From Aquimarina sp. Aq107 (GTDB lineage: Bacteria > Bacteroidota > Bacteroidia > Flavobacteriales > Flavobacteriaceae), in the NCBI RefSeq assembly GCF_943733665.1, contig NZ_OX030782.1, forward strand, positions 3,520,501 through 3,584,500: a stretch of DNA of 64,000 nt, in the 5' to 3' direction. How positions within the stretch are numbered: position 1 is the first letter of the stretch; each line of letters opens with the position of its first letter. Of the stretch, positions 48,249 to 57,911 are shown piece after piece. A model generated the notes under the pieces. It made no database searches and was not told the origin of the DNA. It was given only the letters and a program-made list of their open reading frames with translations. The position numbers and the translations under genes are program-made.

Positions 48249-49613
48249 ATGAACTATCAGGAAATCATAAGCAATCAAAAAACGTTTTTTGACACCAATG
48301 CTACTAAAAATACATCTTTTAGAGTAAAGGAATTAAAACATCTAAAAAGTGTTTTACAAAAAAATGAAGACCTATTATACAATGCTATTTATAACGATTT
48401 TAAAAAATCAAAATACGAAACTTATACGACAGAACTAGCGATCATTTATCACGAAATTGATCTTGCGATAGTTAATATAAAAAAGTGGTCTAAAAGAAAA
48501 AGAGTAGGTACAGGATTAGCGAATCTTCCAGGTAAAAGTTATATCATACCCGAACCTTTAGGAACTGTTTTGGTAATGGGTGCTTGGAATTATCCGTTTC
48601 AACTGTCCTTAGTTCCAGCCATCGCCGCCATCGCAGCAGGATGCACTGTTGTTCTTAAACCTAGTGAAATTCCATCACATTCTTCGTCTATAATGGCTAA
48701 GATTATCAATCAAAACTTCAGTGAATCATTTTTTAGAGTTATAGAAGGTGGTGTACAAGAAACTACTGAATTATTAAAAATTAGATTTGATAAAATATTT
48801 TTTACCGGAAGCATACCCGTAGGTAAAATAGTTTATCAAGCTGCTGCAAAACATTTAACTCCAGTTACGCTAGAACTAGGAGGAAAAAGTCCTGCTATTA
48901 TTACCAAAGACGTCGATATAGATATGACGGCGAAACGTCTAGTTTGGGCTAAATTTCTAAACACTGGTCAAACCTGTATTGCTCCTGACTATATAATGGT
49001 AGAATCTACCATACATAATGAGCTTTTATCTGCTATAAAAAAACATATCGAAAAAGCAGATTATAAGGTGGAGAACCAAAATTACACTCAGATAGTAAAT
49101 CAAAAAAACTTCGAGAGATTACAAGCTCTTATCGAAAATGATAAAATATACCTAGGAGGTCAATGTGATGCAGAAAATAGAATTATAGTACCAACCATCC
49201 TTACTGAAGTTTCTTTTACAGATAAAGTAATGCAAGAAGAAATTTTTGGTCCTATACTGCCGGTTTTATCTTTTGACTCCATAGAAAAAGCTATCTCGGA
49301 TATAAAAACATTATCAAAACCCTTATCCTGCTATATTTTTACAAAAAATAAATCAGTCAAAAACAAAATTCTTAACGAAATTTCTTTTGGTGGCGGAGCA
49401 GTAAATGATGCTGTTATGCATTTTATGGAACAAAACTTACCTTTTGGTGGTGTTGGTGATAGTGGTATTGGCAATTATCACGGTAAAGCAGGGTTTGTAG
49501 CATTTTCTCATTACAAAAGTATTTTACAAAAATCCTTTTTGATTGAGTTAAATCTAAAATATTCACCCTACACTAGCTCGAAGTTAAAATGGTTGAAAAG
49601 ACTTATTGGATAA
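48249..49613 (+). CDS. Aldehyde dehydrogenase (ALDH3-like)
   Basis: A 454-residue NAD(P)-dependent aldehyde dehydrogenase. GAWNYPFQLSLVPAIAAIAAGCTVVLKPSE (cofactor region), TGSIPVGKIV, E209 in LELGGKSP and catalytic C243 in GQTCIAPDY are present; the short length and lack of an N-terminal extension fit the ALDH3 (fatty-aldehyde) group. A hydrophobic C-terminus is weak. Convergent with kmo, 8 bases apart. Confidence 0.9.
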   Translation: MNYQEIISNQKTFFDTNATKNTSFRVKELKHLKSVLQKNEDLLYNAIYNDFKKSKYETYTTELAIIYHEIDLAIVNIKKWSKRKRVGTGLANLPGKSYIIPEPLGTVLVMGAWNYPFQLSLVPAIAAIAAGCTVVLKPSEIPSHSSSIMAKIINQNFSESFFRVIEGGVQETTELLKIRFDKIFFTGSIPVGKIVYQAAAKHLTPVTLELGGKSPAIITKDVDIDMTAKRLVWAKFLNTGQTCIAPDYIMVESTIHNELLSAIKKHIEKADYKVENQNYTQIVNQKNFERLQALIENDKIYLGGQCDAENRIIVPTILTEVSFTDKVMQEEIFGPILPVLSFDSIEKAISDIKTLSKPLSCYIFTKNKSVKNKILNEISFGGGAVNDAVMHFMEQNLPFGGVGDSGIGNYHGKAGFVAFSHYKSILQKSFLIELNLKYSPYTSSKLKWLKRLIG

Positions 49614-49621
49614 CACAATCT

Positions 49622-50980
49622 TTATTTAACTATCCCATAAGTATTTAAACCTGAAATTATTCGCTTTTCTACCTCCTCAGTATCCCAAATGTTTTCAATA
49701 TCTTCTATTTGCATGATTTCATCCATAATAGCAGCTTGTTGATCCCCTATTTCTAAAGCTTCAGCATAAGGTCTGTGCGTAAAGGTTACTCTAGTATAAA
49801 GAGGAACCCATTTATCGGGATGCTTTTCAGAAAAATGCTTTTCTATTTTCTTTCTTAGAAGAAAGCTACTATCTGCAGTTTTACTACTCATTTCCATAAA
49901 ATTACGATATGAGAGTTCTGCAATTGCATCGGTACTTGGCTTTCTTGCTTCTTGATATTTTTCAAAAATTTCCTGCCAATTTTCTCCATTATACGTTTCA
50001 ACAATATCATCTAGCACGGAAATATCTTCGAAACCAGCATTGATTCCTTGACCATAAAACGGTACGATTGCATGAGCAGAATCTCCTACCAACGCTACTT
50101 TATCCCAATAGCTCCAAGGATAACATTTCATGGTAACTAATGCACTGGTCGGGTTATTCGTAAAATCTTTAATTAAAGTAGGCATTAAGTCTATAGTATC
50201 TGGAAAATTTCGTTTCCAAAATTCTTCTACATCATTCTCATTGGTCAAACTTTCAAAAGAATTTTCACCTTCATGAGGCATAAATAATGTACAAGTAAAA
50301 CTCCCATCTAAATTTGGTAATGCAATCAACATAAACTTACCTCTTGGCCAAATATGGAGTGAATTCTTATCTAATTTATGGGTACCATCTTCATTCGCAG
50401 AAATACCCAGTTCCTTATACCCAGCATCAAGAAAATCCTGAGAATAATCAAACCTACTTCTCCTTTGCATTTTATGACGTACTCTAGAAAAAGCTCCATC
50501 ACAACCAAAAATCATATCATACTGATACTCTTTCCACTCACCTTTCTCAGTTTCTCCTGTATATATTTTTGCTTCTGGTAAATTAACATCCCAGACTTTT
50601 TCATTAAATCTAAATACAACTCCGGATTCTTCAGCAAGACTAATCATTTTTCGATTTAACACTCCTCTAGAAATAGAATATATAGCTTCTCCTTCTTTAC
50701 CATAGTATTGATAATATTCTGGTTGGCCATCAACGTGCATAGCTCTTTTATTCATGGGAATAGCAAGCTTTCTAATCTCTTCTCCAATTCCAACTTTATC
50801 TAATGCTTTCCAACCTCGAACGGACATCGCAAGATTGATGGAACGACCACTAAATTCTACTTTTCGAATATCTGGTCTTCTATCGAATACTGTAACCTGA
50901 TGATTACGTTTCTTTAAATAAATTGCTAACAGTGAACCTGCTAAGCCACTTCCTACGATAGCGATATTTTTTGCTTGCAT
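49622..50980 (-). CDS. kmo: Kynurenine 3-monooxygenase
   Basis: A 452-residue FAD monooxygenase converting L-kynurenine to 3-hydroxykynurenine in tryptophan breakdown toward quinolinate/NAD. FAD-binding IVGSGLAGSLLAIYLKKR at the start, EFSGRSINLAMSVRGWKAL, IFGCDGAFSRVRHKMQ, and ALVGDSAHAIVPFYGQGINAGFEDI are diagnostic. The C-terminus lacks the strong membrane anchor of the mitochondrial enzyme, as is usual in bacteria. The partner kynureninase is at 62115, 11 kb away. Confidence 0.95.
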   Translation of the reverse strand: MQAKNIAIVGSGLAGSLLAIYLKKRNHQVTVFDRRPDIRKVEFSGRSINLAMSVRGWKALDKVGIGEEIRKLAIPMNKRAMHVDGQPEYYQYYGKEGEAIYSISRGVLNRKMISLAEESGVVFRFNEKVWDVNLPEAKIYTGETEKGEWKEYQYDMIFGCDGAFSRVRHKMQRRSRFDYSQDFLDAGYKELGISANEDGTHKLDKNSLHIWPRGKFMLIALPNLDGSFTCTLFMPHEGENSFESLTNENDVEEFWKRNFPDTIDLMPTLIKDFTNNPTSALVTMKCYPWSYWDKVALVGDSAHAIVPFYGQGINAGFEDISVLDDIVETYNGENWQEIFEKYQEARKPSTDAIAELSYRNFMEMSSKTADSSFLLRKKIEKHFSEKHPDKWVPLYTRVTFTHRPYAEALEIGDQQAAIMDEIMQIEDIENIWDTEEVEKRIISGLNTYGIVK

Positions 50981-51134
50981 ACTTTTTTAGTAATTCTAGT
51001 TTGCCAAAGTATGAAAAGGAACTACATCATTAAGATCCGAGTCCTAATGTCCTTGACAAACTAGCTCCATAAATCCTGAAGCTTATGCAAACATTAAAAC
51101 CTTCAACAAATGTAAAAAAATTATCAAAGAATTG

Positions 51135-51935
51135 TTACTTAAAAGCTTTAATCGCAAATAGTAATGGAAATAATTTATCCGAACTCTCAAACATGCCATT
51201 TCTATTCTTTATCAAATCCGGAAAAACATTATAAGGAGATTCATCATATTCTCTCAAATATTCTATTGTTAATCCTGCTTCGGATAAGGATGAAATTACT
51301 TCGCCCAGTCCATGATTCCAACCATACTCTTTACTTATCATCTTAGAATTATTATCCGCATATGTACCTTCATACTCTTCATAGATCGCTTCTTTTTGAT
51401 GATATCCATATTTTATTCTTGGTGTTTCTTCTAGATAGTCAAACATCCAAACTATAGGGTGAAACTCTACCATATAAAAAGTACCTCCTAATTTTAGACG
51501 TTCTGCTATCATTCTGCCCCAAGGTTTTAAATCCGGTAACCATCCTATAACACCATAACTTGTATAAACAATATCGAACTGTTTTTTTATATAATTAGAA
51601 GTATCCAGGACATTACAACAAACAAAATCAGCATCTAATTTTAATTCACTATTTAATTGTTTTGCTAATTCTACACCTTTTTCTGAAAGATCAACTCCAG
51701 TGCACTTAGCTCCTTTCCTACTCCAACTTAATGTATCCTGACCAAAATGACATTGTAAATGCAATAATGATTTTTTGGAAACATCTCCTAAAGCTTCTAA
51801 TTCATATTTCTTTAAAGAACTCTCTCCTTTTTTAAAAGATTCTAAATCATAAAATTCACTAGATGCATGAACTTCAACTTTTTTATCCCAAGTACTTTTA
51901 TTTATTTCAAAATACTTTTGCAAATCACTAGACAT
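51135..51935 (-). CDS. SAM-dependent methyltransferase
   Basis: A 266-residue class I methyltransferase: SLLHLQCHFGQDTLSWSRKGAKCTGVDLSEKGVELAKQL (motif I is LQCHFGQDT, a variant seen in one group of DUF-like methyltransferases), FVCCNVLDTS, FDIVYTSYGVIGWLPDL and GGTFYMVEFHP. The variant motif LQCHFGQDTLSWS recurs in small-molecule methyltransferases; the substrate is unknown. It is monocistronic, with an imperfect TATATTTA -7 element. Confidence 0.83.
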   Translation of the reverse strand: MSSDLQKYFEINKSTWDKKVEVHASSEFYDLESFKKGESSLKKYELEALGDVSKKSLLHLQCHFGQDTLSWSRKGAKCTGVDLSEKGVELAKQLNSELKLDADFVCCNVLDTSNYIKKQFDIVYTSYGVIGWLPDLKPWGRMIAERLKLGGTFYMVEFHPIVWMFDYLEETPRIKYGYHQKEAIYEEYEGTYADNNSKMISKEYGWNHGLGEVISSLSEAGLTIEYLREYDESPYNVFPDLIKNRNGMFESSDKLFPLLFAIKAFK

Positions 51936-52124
51936 ACCCTTACTATTTAATAATTCCTAAATATAATAAATCTCATTACTACCATTTCTAAACCTAGACT
52001 CTTCTTTAAAGAAAATTAAAAGAGACGCTTATCTACTAAATGGATATAAACTTTATAAAAACCTTAAGAGTTGTTCCATCAAAAGGTATTGGAAAGAGGT
52101 ATTTTATTACCTAAATTTAAACTA

Positions 52125-53513
52125 ATGAAACTTAGTCTAGAAAATCTTCAACAAGTTCAAGAGTTTACCCAAGTTCCAGATAATCAATTACAGTGGTTAA
52201 TCGATAAATCTTATGTCCAATTTTTAGATAAGGGTTCTTTCTTATTTCAGAGAGGAGATCCAATAGATAAATTATTTATTGTATTAGAGGGGAAAATTGA
52301 AATCAAAGTTCAACAAAACGGGAACTATAAACATGTAGCACTATTAAACATAAATCAAATTGGTGGTTTGCTTCCTTTTTCTAGAGCAAGTTCTGCTCTT
52401 GGTTTTGGAGAAGTGATTGAAAAAAGTAAGGTCTTAATACTTGAAAAATCTTTTTTTAAAGAAATGATCTCTAATCATTATGAGCTTACAGAATCCTTAG
52501 TGCATAAAATGACATCAAGAGTTAGAGAATTTACCAAAGACAATGTCCAAGCAGAAAAAATGATGTCTTTAGGCAAGCTATCCGCAGGATTGGCACATGA
52601 GCTTAATAACCCAGCATCTGCAATGGAAAGAAGTGCTAAAGCGCTTAAGGAACATCTTGGTAATGTTCCTGAGAAATTTAAGAGAGTAGTTTCAATCAGA
52701 ATGGAAGAACAAGAAATTGATAGCATTAACAAAGTGCTTTTTGATAAGTTGCAAAATCGTCCAGAAAATAATATGAAACTAATAGAGCGCAATGAAAAGG
52801 AGGATGAATTAGAAGAATGGCTAGAAGATCACGGAGTAGATAACGCATATGAATTGACGGAGACTTTACTAGATTTTTGCATGGATGTAGAAGCTATGGA
52901 AGATATTTATAAAACTACAGGTCAAAAAAACTTTTCTAATGCGATTGAATGGATAGAAAATGTATTAACTACAGAAAAAATGGTAGACGAAATTGGCGAA
53001 GCTTCTAATAGAATTTCTAGTTTGGTGCATTCTATTAAAAGCTATACACATATGGATCGTGCACCAGAAAAAATAGCTACAAATATTCATGTAGGAATTA
53101 AGAGTACTCTTGTTATGCTTAATCATAAGCTTAAAAAGAAAAATATATCCTTAGAAAAAGATTTTAACGATGATCTTCCTAAAATCAAAATTTTTGTGAG
53201 TGAGATAAATCAAGTATGGACCAATTTAATTGATAATGCTATTGATGCAATGGATCACTCTGGAATATTAAAAATCAAGACATATAAAGAACAAGATTTC
53301 TTAAAAACGGAAATTATTGATAACGGAAAAGGAATTACCGAAGAAAATCTCACAAACATCTTTGACCCATTTTTTACCACAAAAGCTATTGGAGAAGGAA
53401 CAGGTATGGGATTAGAAGTGGTACAAAGAATTATTAATCAACACCAAGGTGATATTACAGTAAAATCTAAGAAAGGAGAAACAATCTTTACTGTTTGCTT
53501 ACCTATTACCTAA
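52125..53513 (+). CDS. Histidine kinase with N-terminal cyclic-nucleotide-binding domain
   Basis: A 462-residue cytoplasmic sensor kinase with no membrane segment. A cNMP-binding-type domain (about 20-125: [27 protein letters not shown]) is followed by a short linker, an H-box with H158 ([20 protein letters not shown]), a divergent 4-helix region, and an HATPase domain ([47 protein letters not shown]). The cAMP phosphate-binding residues are not obvious, so the ligand may not be a nucleotide. ATG 52125 is chosen over a TTG at 52071. First gene of a four-gene cassette with the fusion regulator at 54381. Confidence 0.9.
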   Translation: MKLSLENLQQVQEFTQVPDNQLQWLIDKSYVQFLDKGSFLFQRGDPIDKLFIVLEGKIEIKVQQNGNYKHVALLNINQIGGLLPFSRASSALGFGEVIEKSKVLILEKSFFKEMISNHYELTESLVHKMTSRVREFTKDNVQAEKMMSLGKLSAGLAHELNNPASAMERSAKALKEHLGNVPEKFKRVVSIRMEEQEIDSINKVLFDKLQNRPENNMKLIERNEKEDELEEWLEDHGVDNAYELTETLLDFCMDVEAMEDIYKTTGQKNFSNAIEWIENVLTTEKMVDEIGEASNRISSLVHSIKSYTHMDRAPEKIATNIHVGIKSTLVMLNHKLKKKNISLEKDFNDDLPKIKIFVSEINQVWTNLIDNAIDAMDHSGILKIKTYKEQDFLKTEIIDNGKGITEENLTNIFDPFFTTKAIGEGTGMGLEVVQRIINQHQGDITVKSKKGETIFTVCLPIT

Positions 53514-53521
53514 TTACACTT

Positions 53522-54358
53522 ATGAAAAAAATAACAGATATAAAAGGAACATTCAGATTACATAATGGAATTGAAATGCCTTACTTTGGTCTCGGTGTAT
53601 ATTTATCTGACAATGATAAAGAAGTAATTGACGCAGTACAATGGGCACTAGAAGAAGGGTATCGCCATATAGATACAGCAAGTATTTATAAAAATGAAGA
53701 AGGAGTTGGAACAGCAATACTTAATAGCAGTGTTCCTAGAGATGAAATTTTTGTAGTAAGTAAGGTATGGAATGCTGATCAAGGCTATGAATCTACTCTT
53801 AAAGCATTTGAAAAAAGTCTGCAACGACTGCAATTAAACTACTTGGATTTATATCTTATTCACTGGCCTGTAGAAGGAAAATATATCGAAACCTGGAAAG
53901 CATTAGAAAAATTATATAAAGACGGAGTCATAAAAGCCATTGGAGTAAGTAATTTTTTAGAACATCATTTAGAAAATCTTATGCAAACATCTGAGATTAA
54001 ACCGATGGTAAATCAAATGGAGTTTCATCCTCATCTTGTTCAACAAGATTTGATTGATTTTTGCAACAAACATCACATACAATACCAAGCCTGGTCACCA
54101 ATGATGCAAGGAAAAATTTTTGAATTATCTATATTGGACAATCTTTCTAAAAAATATAATAAGACAGCTGCACAGATTGTTTTGAGATGGAATTTACAAA
54201 AGGGAGTAATTACTATCCCTAAATCCTCTAAAAAACACCGAATTATTGATAACGCTAATCTTTTTGATTTTGAACTTTCTAAAGAAGATATAAATTATAT
54301 TGACTCTTTAGATAAACATCAACGATTAGGACCAGATCCTGATAATTTCAATTTTTAG
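53522..54358 (+). CDS. Aldo/keto reductase
   Basis: A 278-residue NADPH-dependent (beta/alpha)8 aldo/keto reductase of the 2,5-diketogluconate reductase type. GVYLSDNDKEVIDAVQWALEEGYRHIDTASIYKNEEGVG carries catalytic Asp and Tyr; SKVWN(A) supplies Lys; LDLYLIHWPVEGKY supplies His; IPKSSKKHRIIDNANLF is the cofactor-binding end. It lies 8 bases after the kinase gene and 22 before the fusion regulator, so it is in the same operon. Substrate is unknown. Confidence 0.88.
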   Translation: MKKITDIKGTFRLHNGIEMPYFGLGVYLSDNDKEVIDAVQWALEEGYRHIDTASIYKNEEGVGTAILNSSVPRDEIFVVSKVWNADQGYESTLKAFEKSLQRLQLNYLDLYLIHWPVEGKYIETWKALEKLYKDGVIKAIGVSNFLEHHLENLMQTSEIKPMVNQMEFHPHLVQQDLIDFCNKHHIQYQAWSPMMQGKIFELSILDNLSKKYNKTAAQIVLRWNLQKGVITIPKSSKKHRIIDNANLFDFELSKEDINYIDSLDKHQRLGPDPDNFNF

Positions 54359-54380
54359 TCTGCTTTAACTTATAAAAACG

Positions 54381-56045
54381 ATGAAAAAGCCTATCATATT
54401 TGCACTCGATGACGATCCACAAGTATTACGTGCAGTAACTAGAGATTTAAAATCTGAATATCGCAAAGAATATCGTATTATGAGCACTGAATCTGCCAAC
54501 GATGCTCTAGAAGCTTTGATAGATTTAAAGAAAAAAAATGAAGTTATCTCATTATTTCTAGTAGATCAAAGAATGCCAGAAATGCTGGGAGTAGAATTCT
54601 TGCAACAAGCAAAAAAACTATTTCCTAATGCTAAAAAAGTACTATTAACCGCATATTCAGATACGGAAGCAGCTATTAAAGCTATTAACGACGTACAATT
54701 AGATTATTATCTGACAAAACCTTGGAGTCCACCAGAAGAAAAACTATTTCCTACTCTTAACGATTTATTAGACACTTGGTTAGTTAATTTTCAACCAGAA
54801 TTTGATGGAATAAAAGTAATTGGTTATCAATACTCTCCAAAATCTCATGATATAAAAGATTTTTTATCGGGAAACTTATTTCCATTTCAATGGTTGGACG
54901 CAGAAACTAGTGATAAGGCAAAGGAAATTATTGACCTTTATGAGCTTACCGCAAAAGATCTACCAGTAATTTCATTACAAGATGGAAGTTGCTATAAGAA
55001 TCCAGATATTATTGAACTTGCTACTGCACTTGGTTTAAACGCACATCCTAAAGACAATTTATATGATGTAACAATTATTGGTGCTGGCCCATCTGGGTTA
55101 GCCGCTGCAGTTTATGGAGGTTCAGAAGGTTTAAAAACATTATTAATTGAAAAACATGCACCTGGTGGTCAAGCAGGAACTAGCTCTAGAATCGAAAATT
55201 ACTTAGGGTTTCCTAATGGATTAAGTGGTCAAGAACTAACTCATAGGGCTATTACACAAGCCAAACGATTTGGGATAGAATTTTTATCTCCTCAAGAAGT
55301 TACCTCTATAACTGAAAAAGATGGGTACAAAAGTATATCACTAGCTAATGGAGAATGTATTAGCACCAAGAGTGTAGTTATCACTACAGGTGTCAATTAT
55401 AGAAAACTAGAGGCAGATGGGATAGAGAATTATACTGGAGCAGGTATTTATTATGGTTCATCTATGACAGAAGCTCAGGCTTGTTCTAATAAAGAAGTAT
55501 ATATTGTAGGAGGTGGTAATTCTGCCGGTCAGTCTGCTGTTTACCTCTCTAAATTTGCTAAAAACGTTTACATTACGGTTCGAAAAAAAGATCTTACAAG
55601 TAGCATGTCCAGTTATCTTATTGATCAAATTGATGCTATTGATAATATCACATTGCTAGGCCATACAAATGTCATAAAAGCAATGGGAGAAAATGACAGA
55701 CTTACTTCTTTAGAAATAAGTAATAGTATTAATGGGGAATCCAACATTGTCGATGCAGATGCTTTGTTTATTTTTATAGGTGCTAAACCTTACACAGACT
55801 GGATTAAATTAGATATTATTAAAAACGAAAGAGGTTTTATTGAAACTGGTCGTGACCTAAGTCGATATGATGACTTTAAAAAGGTTTGGAAAAAAGATCG
55901 AGAACCTTTCTTATTAGAGACTTGTAGTCCTGGTATCTTTGCCTCGGGTGATGTCCGAGCTGGCGCTATGAATAGAGTAGCATCTGCTGTAGGAGAAGGA
56001 GCTATGGCAATAAAATTTGTTCACGAATATTTAGCTGAAATGTAA
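54381..56045 (+). CDS. Response-regulator/thioredoxin-reductase-like fusion lacking CxxC
   Basis: A 554-residue two-part protein. A receiver domain (1-125) has the acidic pocket D10-D12, phospho-acceptor D62 (LFLVDQRMP) and K113. A thioredoxin-like linker (about 140-225: VIGYQYSPKSHDIKDFLSGN) leads to a FAD/NAD-dependent oxidoreductase (about 228-552: GAGPSG 234-239, GGQAGTSSRIENYLGFP, VGGGNSAGQSA, PGIFASGDVRAG). The redox pair CxxC of thioredoxin reductases is missing; the matching segment reads GSSMTEAQACSNK. It can still be a flavin reductase that is controlled by phosphorylation. The cognate kinase is probably the gene at 52125. It lacks a DNA-binding domain. Confidence 0.9.
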   Translation: MKKPIIFALDDDPQVLRAVTRDLKSEYRKEYRIMSTESANDALEALIDLKKKNEVISLFLVDQRMPEMLGVEFLQQAKKLFPNAKKVLLTAYSDTEAAIKAINDVQLDYYLTKPWSPPEEKLFPTLNDLLDTWLVNFQPEFDGIKVIGYQYSPKSHDIKDFLSGNLFPFQWLDAETSDKAKEIIDLYELTAKDLPVISLQDGSCYKNPDIIELATALGLNAHPKDNLYDVTIIGAGPSGLAAAVYGGSEGLKTLLIEKHAPGGQAGTSSRIENYLGFPNGLSGQELTHRAITQAKRFGIEFLSPQEVTSITEKDGYKSISLANGECISTKSVVITTGVNYRKLEADGIENYTGAGIYYGSSMTEAQACSNKEVYIVGGGNSAGQSAVYLSKFAKNVYITVRKKDLTSSMSSYLIDQIDAIDNITLLGHTNVIKAMGENDRLTSLEISNSINGESNIVDADALFIFIGAKPYTDWIKLDIIKNERGFIETGRDLSRYDDFKKVWKKDREPFLLETCSPGIFASGDVRAGAMNRVASAVGEGAMAIKFVHEYLAEM

Positions 56046-56046
56046 T

Positions 56047-56328
56047 ATGGGATTTAACACAAAAATTTGCGACCATTTAAAAAGTTTTAACCTACGAAAT
56101 ATCAAAAAAGATGATACTTATGAATGCGCTATTTGTGTACAGAATGGCGATAGCTGGGTACACCTAAGAACCTGTCAGGAATGTGGTATTACTTTATGTT
56201 GTGATTCCTCTCCTAATAAACATGCTAGTAAACATTTTAAAAAACATGAACACCCAGTAATAGTTTCTGCCGAGCCTAATGAAAATTGGGCTTGGTGTTA
56301 TGAACACAAATCTTTTATTCAATTCTAA
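56047..56328 (+). CDS. UBP-type zinc-finger protein
   Basis: A 93-residue protein with one UBP-type zinc finger: CDHLKSF, YECAICVQNGDSWVHLRTCQECGITLCCDSSPNKHASKHFKKHEHPVIVS. The Cys/His set is complete. In eukaryotes this fold binds the free ubiquitin C-terminus; in bacteria it occurs alone next to flavin oxidoreductases of the preceding type. It starts one base after the stop of the fusion regulator, so it is translationally coupled to it. Confidence 0.88.
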   Translation: MGFNTKICDHLKSFNLRNIKKDDTYECAICVQNGDSWVHLRTCQECGITLCCDSSPNKHASKHFKKHEHPVIVSAEPNENWAWCYEHKSFIQF

Positions 56329-56606
56329 AATTTATAAACCAATTCAGGTATATTTATTTCATCAACATTGCAAAAATACATTCAAAATAATTAGATTTTC
56401 TATAACATATTTTATCCTAGGTAATTACTAAATTTGTATAAAATTACAAATAGCTTCTAAATTATTATTTTTTTATTATCAATCTAATTTATAGATAGTT
56501 GCTTTTTAAAAAACACTGATTTGTAATTTTACAAAATCAATTACGACTAATTCTATATATATTTAAAAGTTCTTTTATTTCTTTTTAATTTATTCAATAT
56601 AACAAA
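56329..56606. other. Intergenic region after UBP gene
   Basis: A/T-rich, no ORF, no clear terminator. It runs into the shared promoter block that starts at 56607. Confidence 0.4.
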
Positions 56607-56672
56607 TGGTAATATTGACAATAATTAAGGAAAAAATTACCTTTTAATCTATATGTTTTTGCCCCAACTTTG
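56607..56672 (+). promoter_or_regulatory. Shared promoter block, copy C (weaker)
   Basis: TTGACAA (56615-56621), then AGGAAAAA starting at 56628, then CAACTTTG (56665-56672). The spacings of 13 and 37 bases are the same as in the two other copies. The upstream GGGAAAAA half is degenerate (TGGTAATA). It drives the gene at 56719. Confidence 0.6.
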
Positions 56673-56718
56673 TAGTATATTAAATACGGAATTTATTTCG
56701 TGTAAAAAACATTTCATT

Positions 56719-57192
56719 ATGAAGACTTTACGCAATCACATATCAATAGTTATAACATTATTTTTCTTCGCTATATCTTTTTCAGGTCACACACAAGAAA
56801 AAACATATAAAACTCAATTAGAAACAGTATACCTTAAAAACACTAAAGAAGTAGTTTATAAAAACACTTTTAGCAATTACAACGAAAATTTAATTGCTCT
56901 AAATGAAATTAAATTTAAAAAAGAAATAAAAAATTCTAAGGGAGAAAACACCTCATTGTTTTTTTCTTCTAATAAAAACAATGTAGAGTTAATCGCTTCT
57001 TCTTATCTGAAAATCATACGTAAAGCAGCTAATAGAAGTAAGAGCCCCGAAGCATTTCAGGCTTTCTTGATGAACAATTTACCTCAACTATCTAATCAAT
57101 TCGCTAATGATAACAACCTTGAGGAATTGTATATTATTTCTAGAAAGAATACCTTTAATGGAAGAATAGACGCATTACCCAGTGTTCTATAA
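56719..57192 (+). CDS. Secreted protein of unknown function
   Basis: A 157-residue exported protein with a signal peptide (about 1-26, MKTLRNHISIVITLFFFAISFSG). The rest is polar with no known domain (ENTSLFFSSNKNNVELIASSYLKIIRKAANRSKSPEAFQAFLMNNLPQLS). ATG 56719 is chosen over ATG 56653, which lies upstream of the -7 element. It is 28 bases before the DoxX-like gene, in one operon under the shared promoter block. Confidence 0.65.
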   Translation: MKTLRNHISIVITLFFFAISFSGHTQEKTYKTQLETVYLKNTKEVVYKNTFSNYNENLIALNEIKFKKEIKNSKGENTSLFFSSNKNNVELIASSYLKIIRKAANRSKSPEAFQAFLMNNLPQLSNQFANDNNLEELYIISRKNTFNGRIDALPSVL

Positions 57193-57220
57193 TAACTAAC
57201 ACAAACTCTAACATATTAAA

Positions 57221-57592
57221 ATGAAAAATGCCTTACCCCTGGTATTAAGAATAATTGTTGCTATTATTCTTATACAAACCCTTAGATTTAAGTTTACTGG
57301 ACATCCTGATAGTATTTATATTTTCTCTAAAGTTGGCCTAGAGCCATATGGAAGAATAGCTACAGGGATTGTAGAACTTATTGCAGGAGTTTTATTATTA
57401 ATCCCCAAAACAGTTTGGATAGGTGCTACAATAACCCTAGGAGTTATTGGCGGTGCCATTTTTATGCATATTACAAAACTTGGAGTTGAAATTAATAATG
57501 ATGGAGGTGTTCTTTTTATCACTGCATTACTAACTTTTATTCTAAGTGGCATTATTCTATGGATGAAACGAAAAGAAGTAAAGTTTTTTTAG
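57221..57592 (+). CDS. DoxX-like membrane protein
   Basis: A 123-residue protein with four hydrophobic segments (about 7-25, 44-62, 69-87, 96-116), with the DoxX-family patterns LRIIVAIILIQTLRFKFTGHPDS and GRIATGIVELIAGVLLLIPKTVWIGA. DoxX-like proteins are membrane subunits tied to oxidative stress, but the specific role is open. Terminator follows. Confidence 0.8.
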   Translation: MKNALPLVLRIIVAIILIQTLRFKFTGHPDSIYIFSKVGLEPYGRIATGIVELIAGVLLLIPKTVWIGATITLGVIGGAIFMHITKLGVEINNDGGVLFITALLTFILSGIILWMKRKEVKFF

Positions 57593-57621
57593 AATAAAAC
57601 ATATCATATTATACTTTATAT

Positions 57622-57647
57622 AAACCTCCTTAATTGGAGGTTTTTTT
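57622..57647 (+). terminator. Terminator after DoxX-like gene
   Basis: Stem AAACCTCC / GGAGGTTT with a TTAATT loop and T run. Confidence 0.8.
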
Positions 57648-57652
57648 ATTTC

Positions 57653-57718
57653 GGGAAAAATAGACAATTAGTAGGGAAAAACAACCATTCTAAAACCTTC
57701 ATTAGAGTCTCATCTTTG
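57653..57718 (+). promoter_or_regulatory. Shared promoter block, copy B
   Basis: Direct repeat GGGAAAAA at 57653 and 57674 (21-base period), TAGACAA at 57661, and CATCTTTG -7 element at 57711-57718, 37 bases after the second GGGAAAAA. It drives the small ORF at 57745. Confidence 0.7.
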
Positions 57719-57744
57719 TACTGTTAATTTAAAACACTATAAAA

Positions 57745-57906
57745 ATGATAACTAATAATAAATCCATATTCAATTTAATAGAGATTTTCCGTCAGGGAAA
57801 AAGAAAAATTGTAAACACTCTAAATGCCAAAGCGCACTGTGATCAAAGAAGTCACCACGATTTTTATTGTGATGTAGAAAGACCTTTTATAAGCACTCGA
57901 AAATAA
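57745..57906 (+). CDS. 53-residue Cys/His-containing small protein
   Basis: ATG 57745 to TAA 57904-57906. It starts MITNNKSIFNLIEIFRQGKR and ends with a Cys/His patch (H31, C32, H37, H38, C42) and a basic tail. There is no signal peptide or leader. It sits alone between a strong terminator and the AhpD-like gene, each with its own copy of the same promoter block, 26 bases from the -7 element, so it is likely a real gene. The Cys/His pattern AHCDQRSHHDFYC could bind a metal. No family was recognised. Confidence 0.6.
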   Translation: MITNNKSIFNLIEIFRQGKRKIVNTLNAKAHCDQRSHHDFYCDVERPFISTRK

Positions 57907-57911
57907 GCTAA

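Noticed and set aside
54381..56045. Possible frameshift or sequencing join between a response regulator and a thioredoxin reductase
   Set aside because: The frame is continuous, the linker is a folded thioredoxin-like segment, and this fused layout is known to me as a widespread arrangement.
52125..56328. Interpreting the histidine kinase cassette as an anti-phage or ubiquitin-like conjugation system because of the UBP finger
   Set aside because: No E1, E2, JAB or ubiquitin-like gene is present; the neighbours are redox enzymes.
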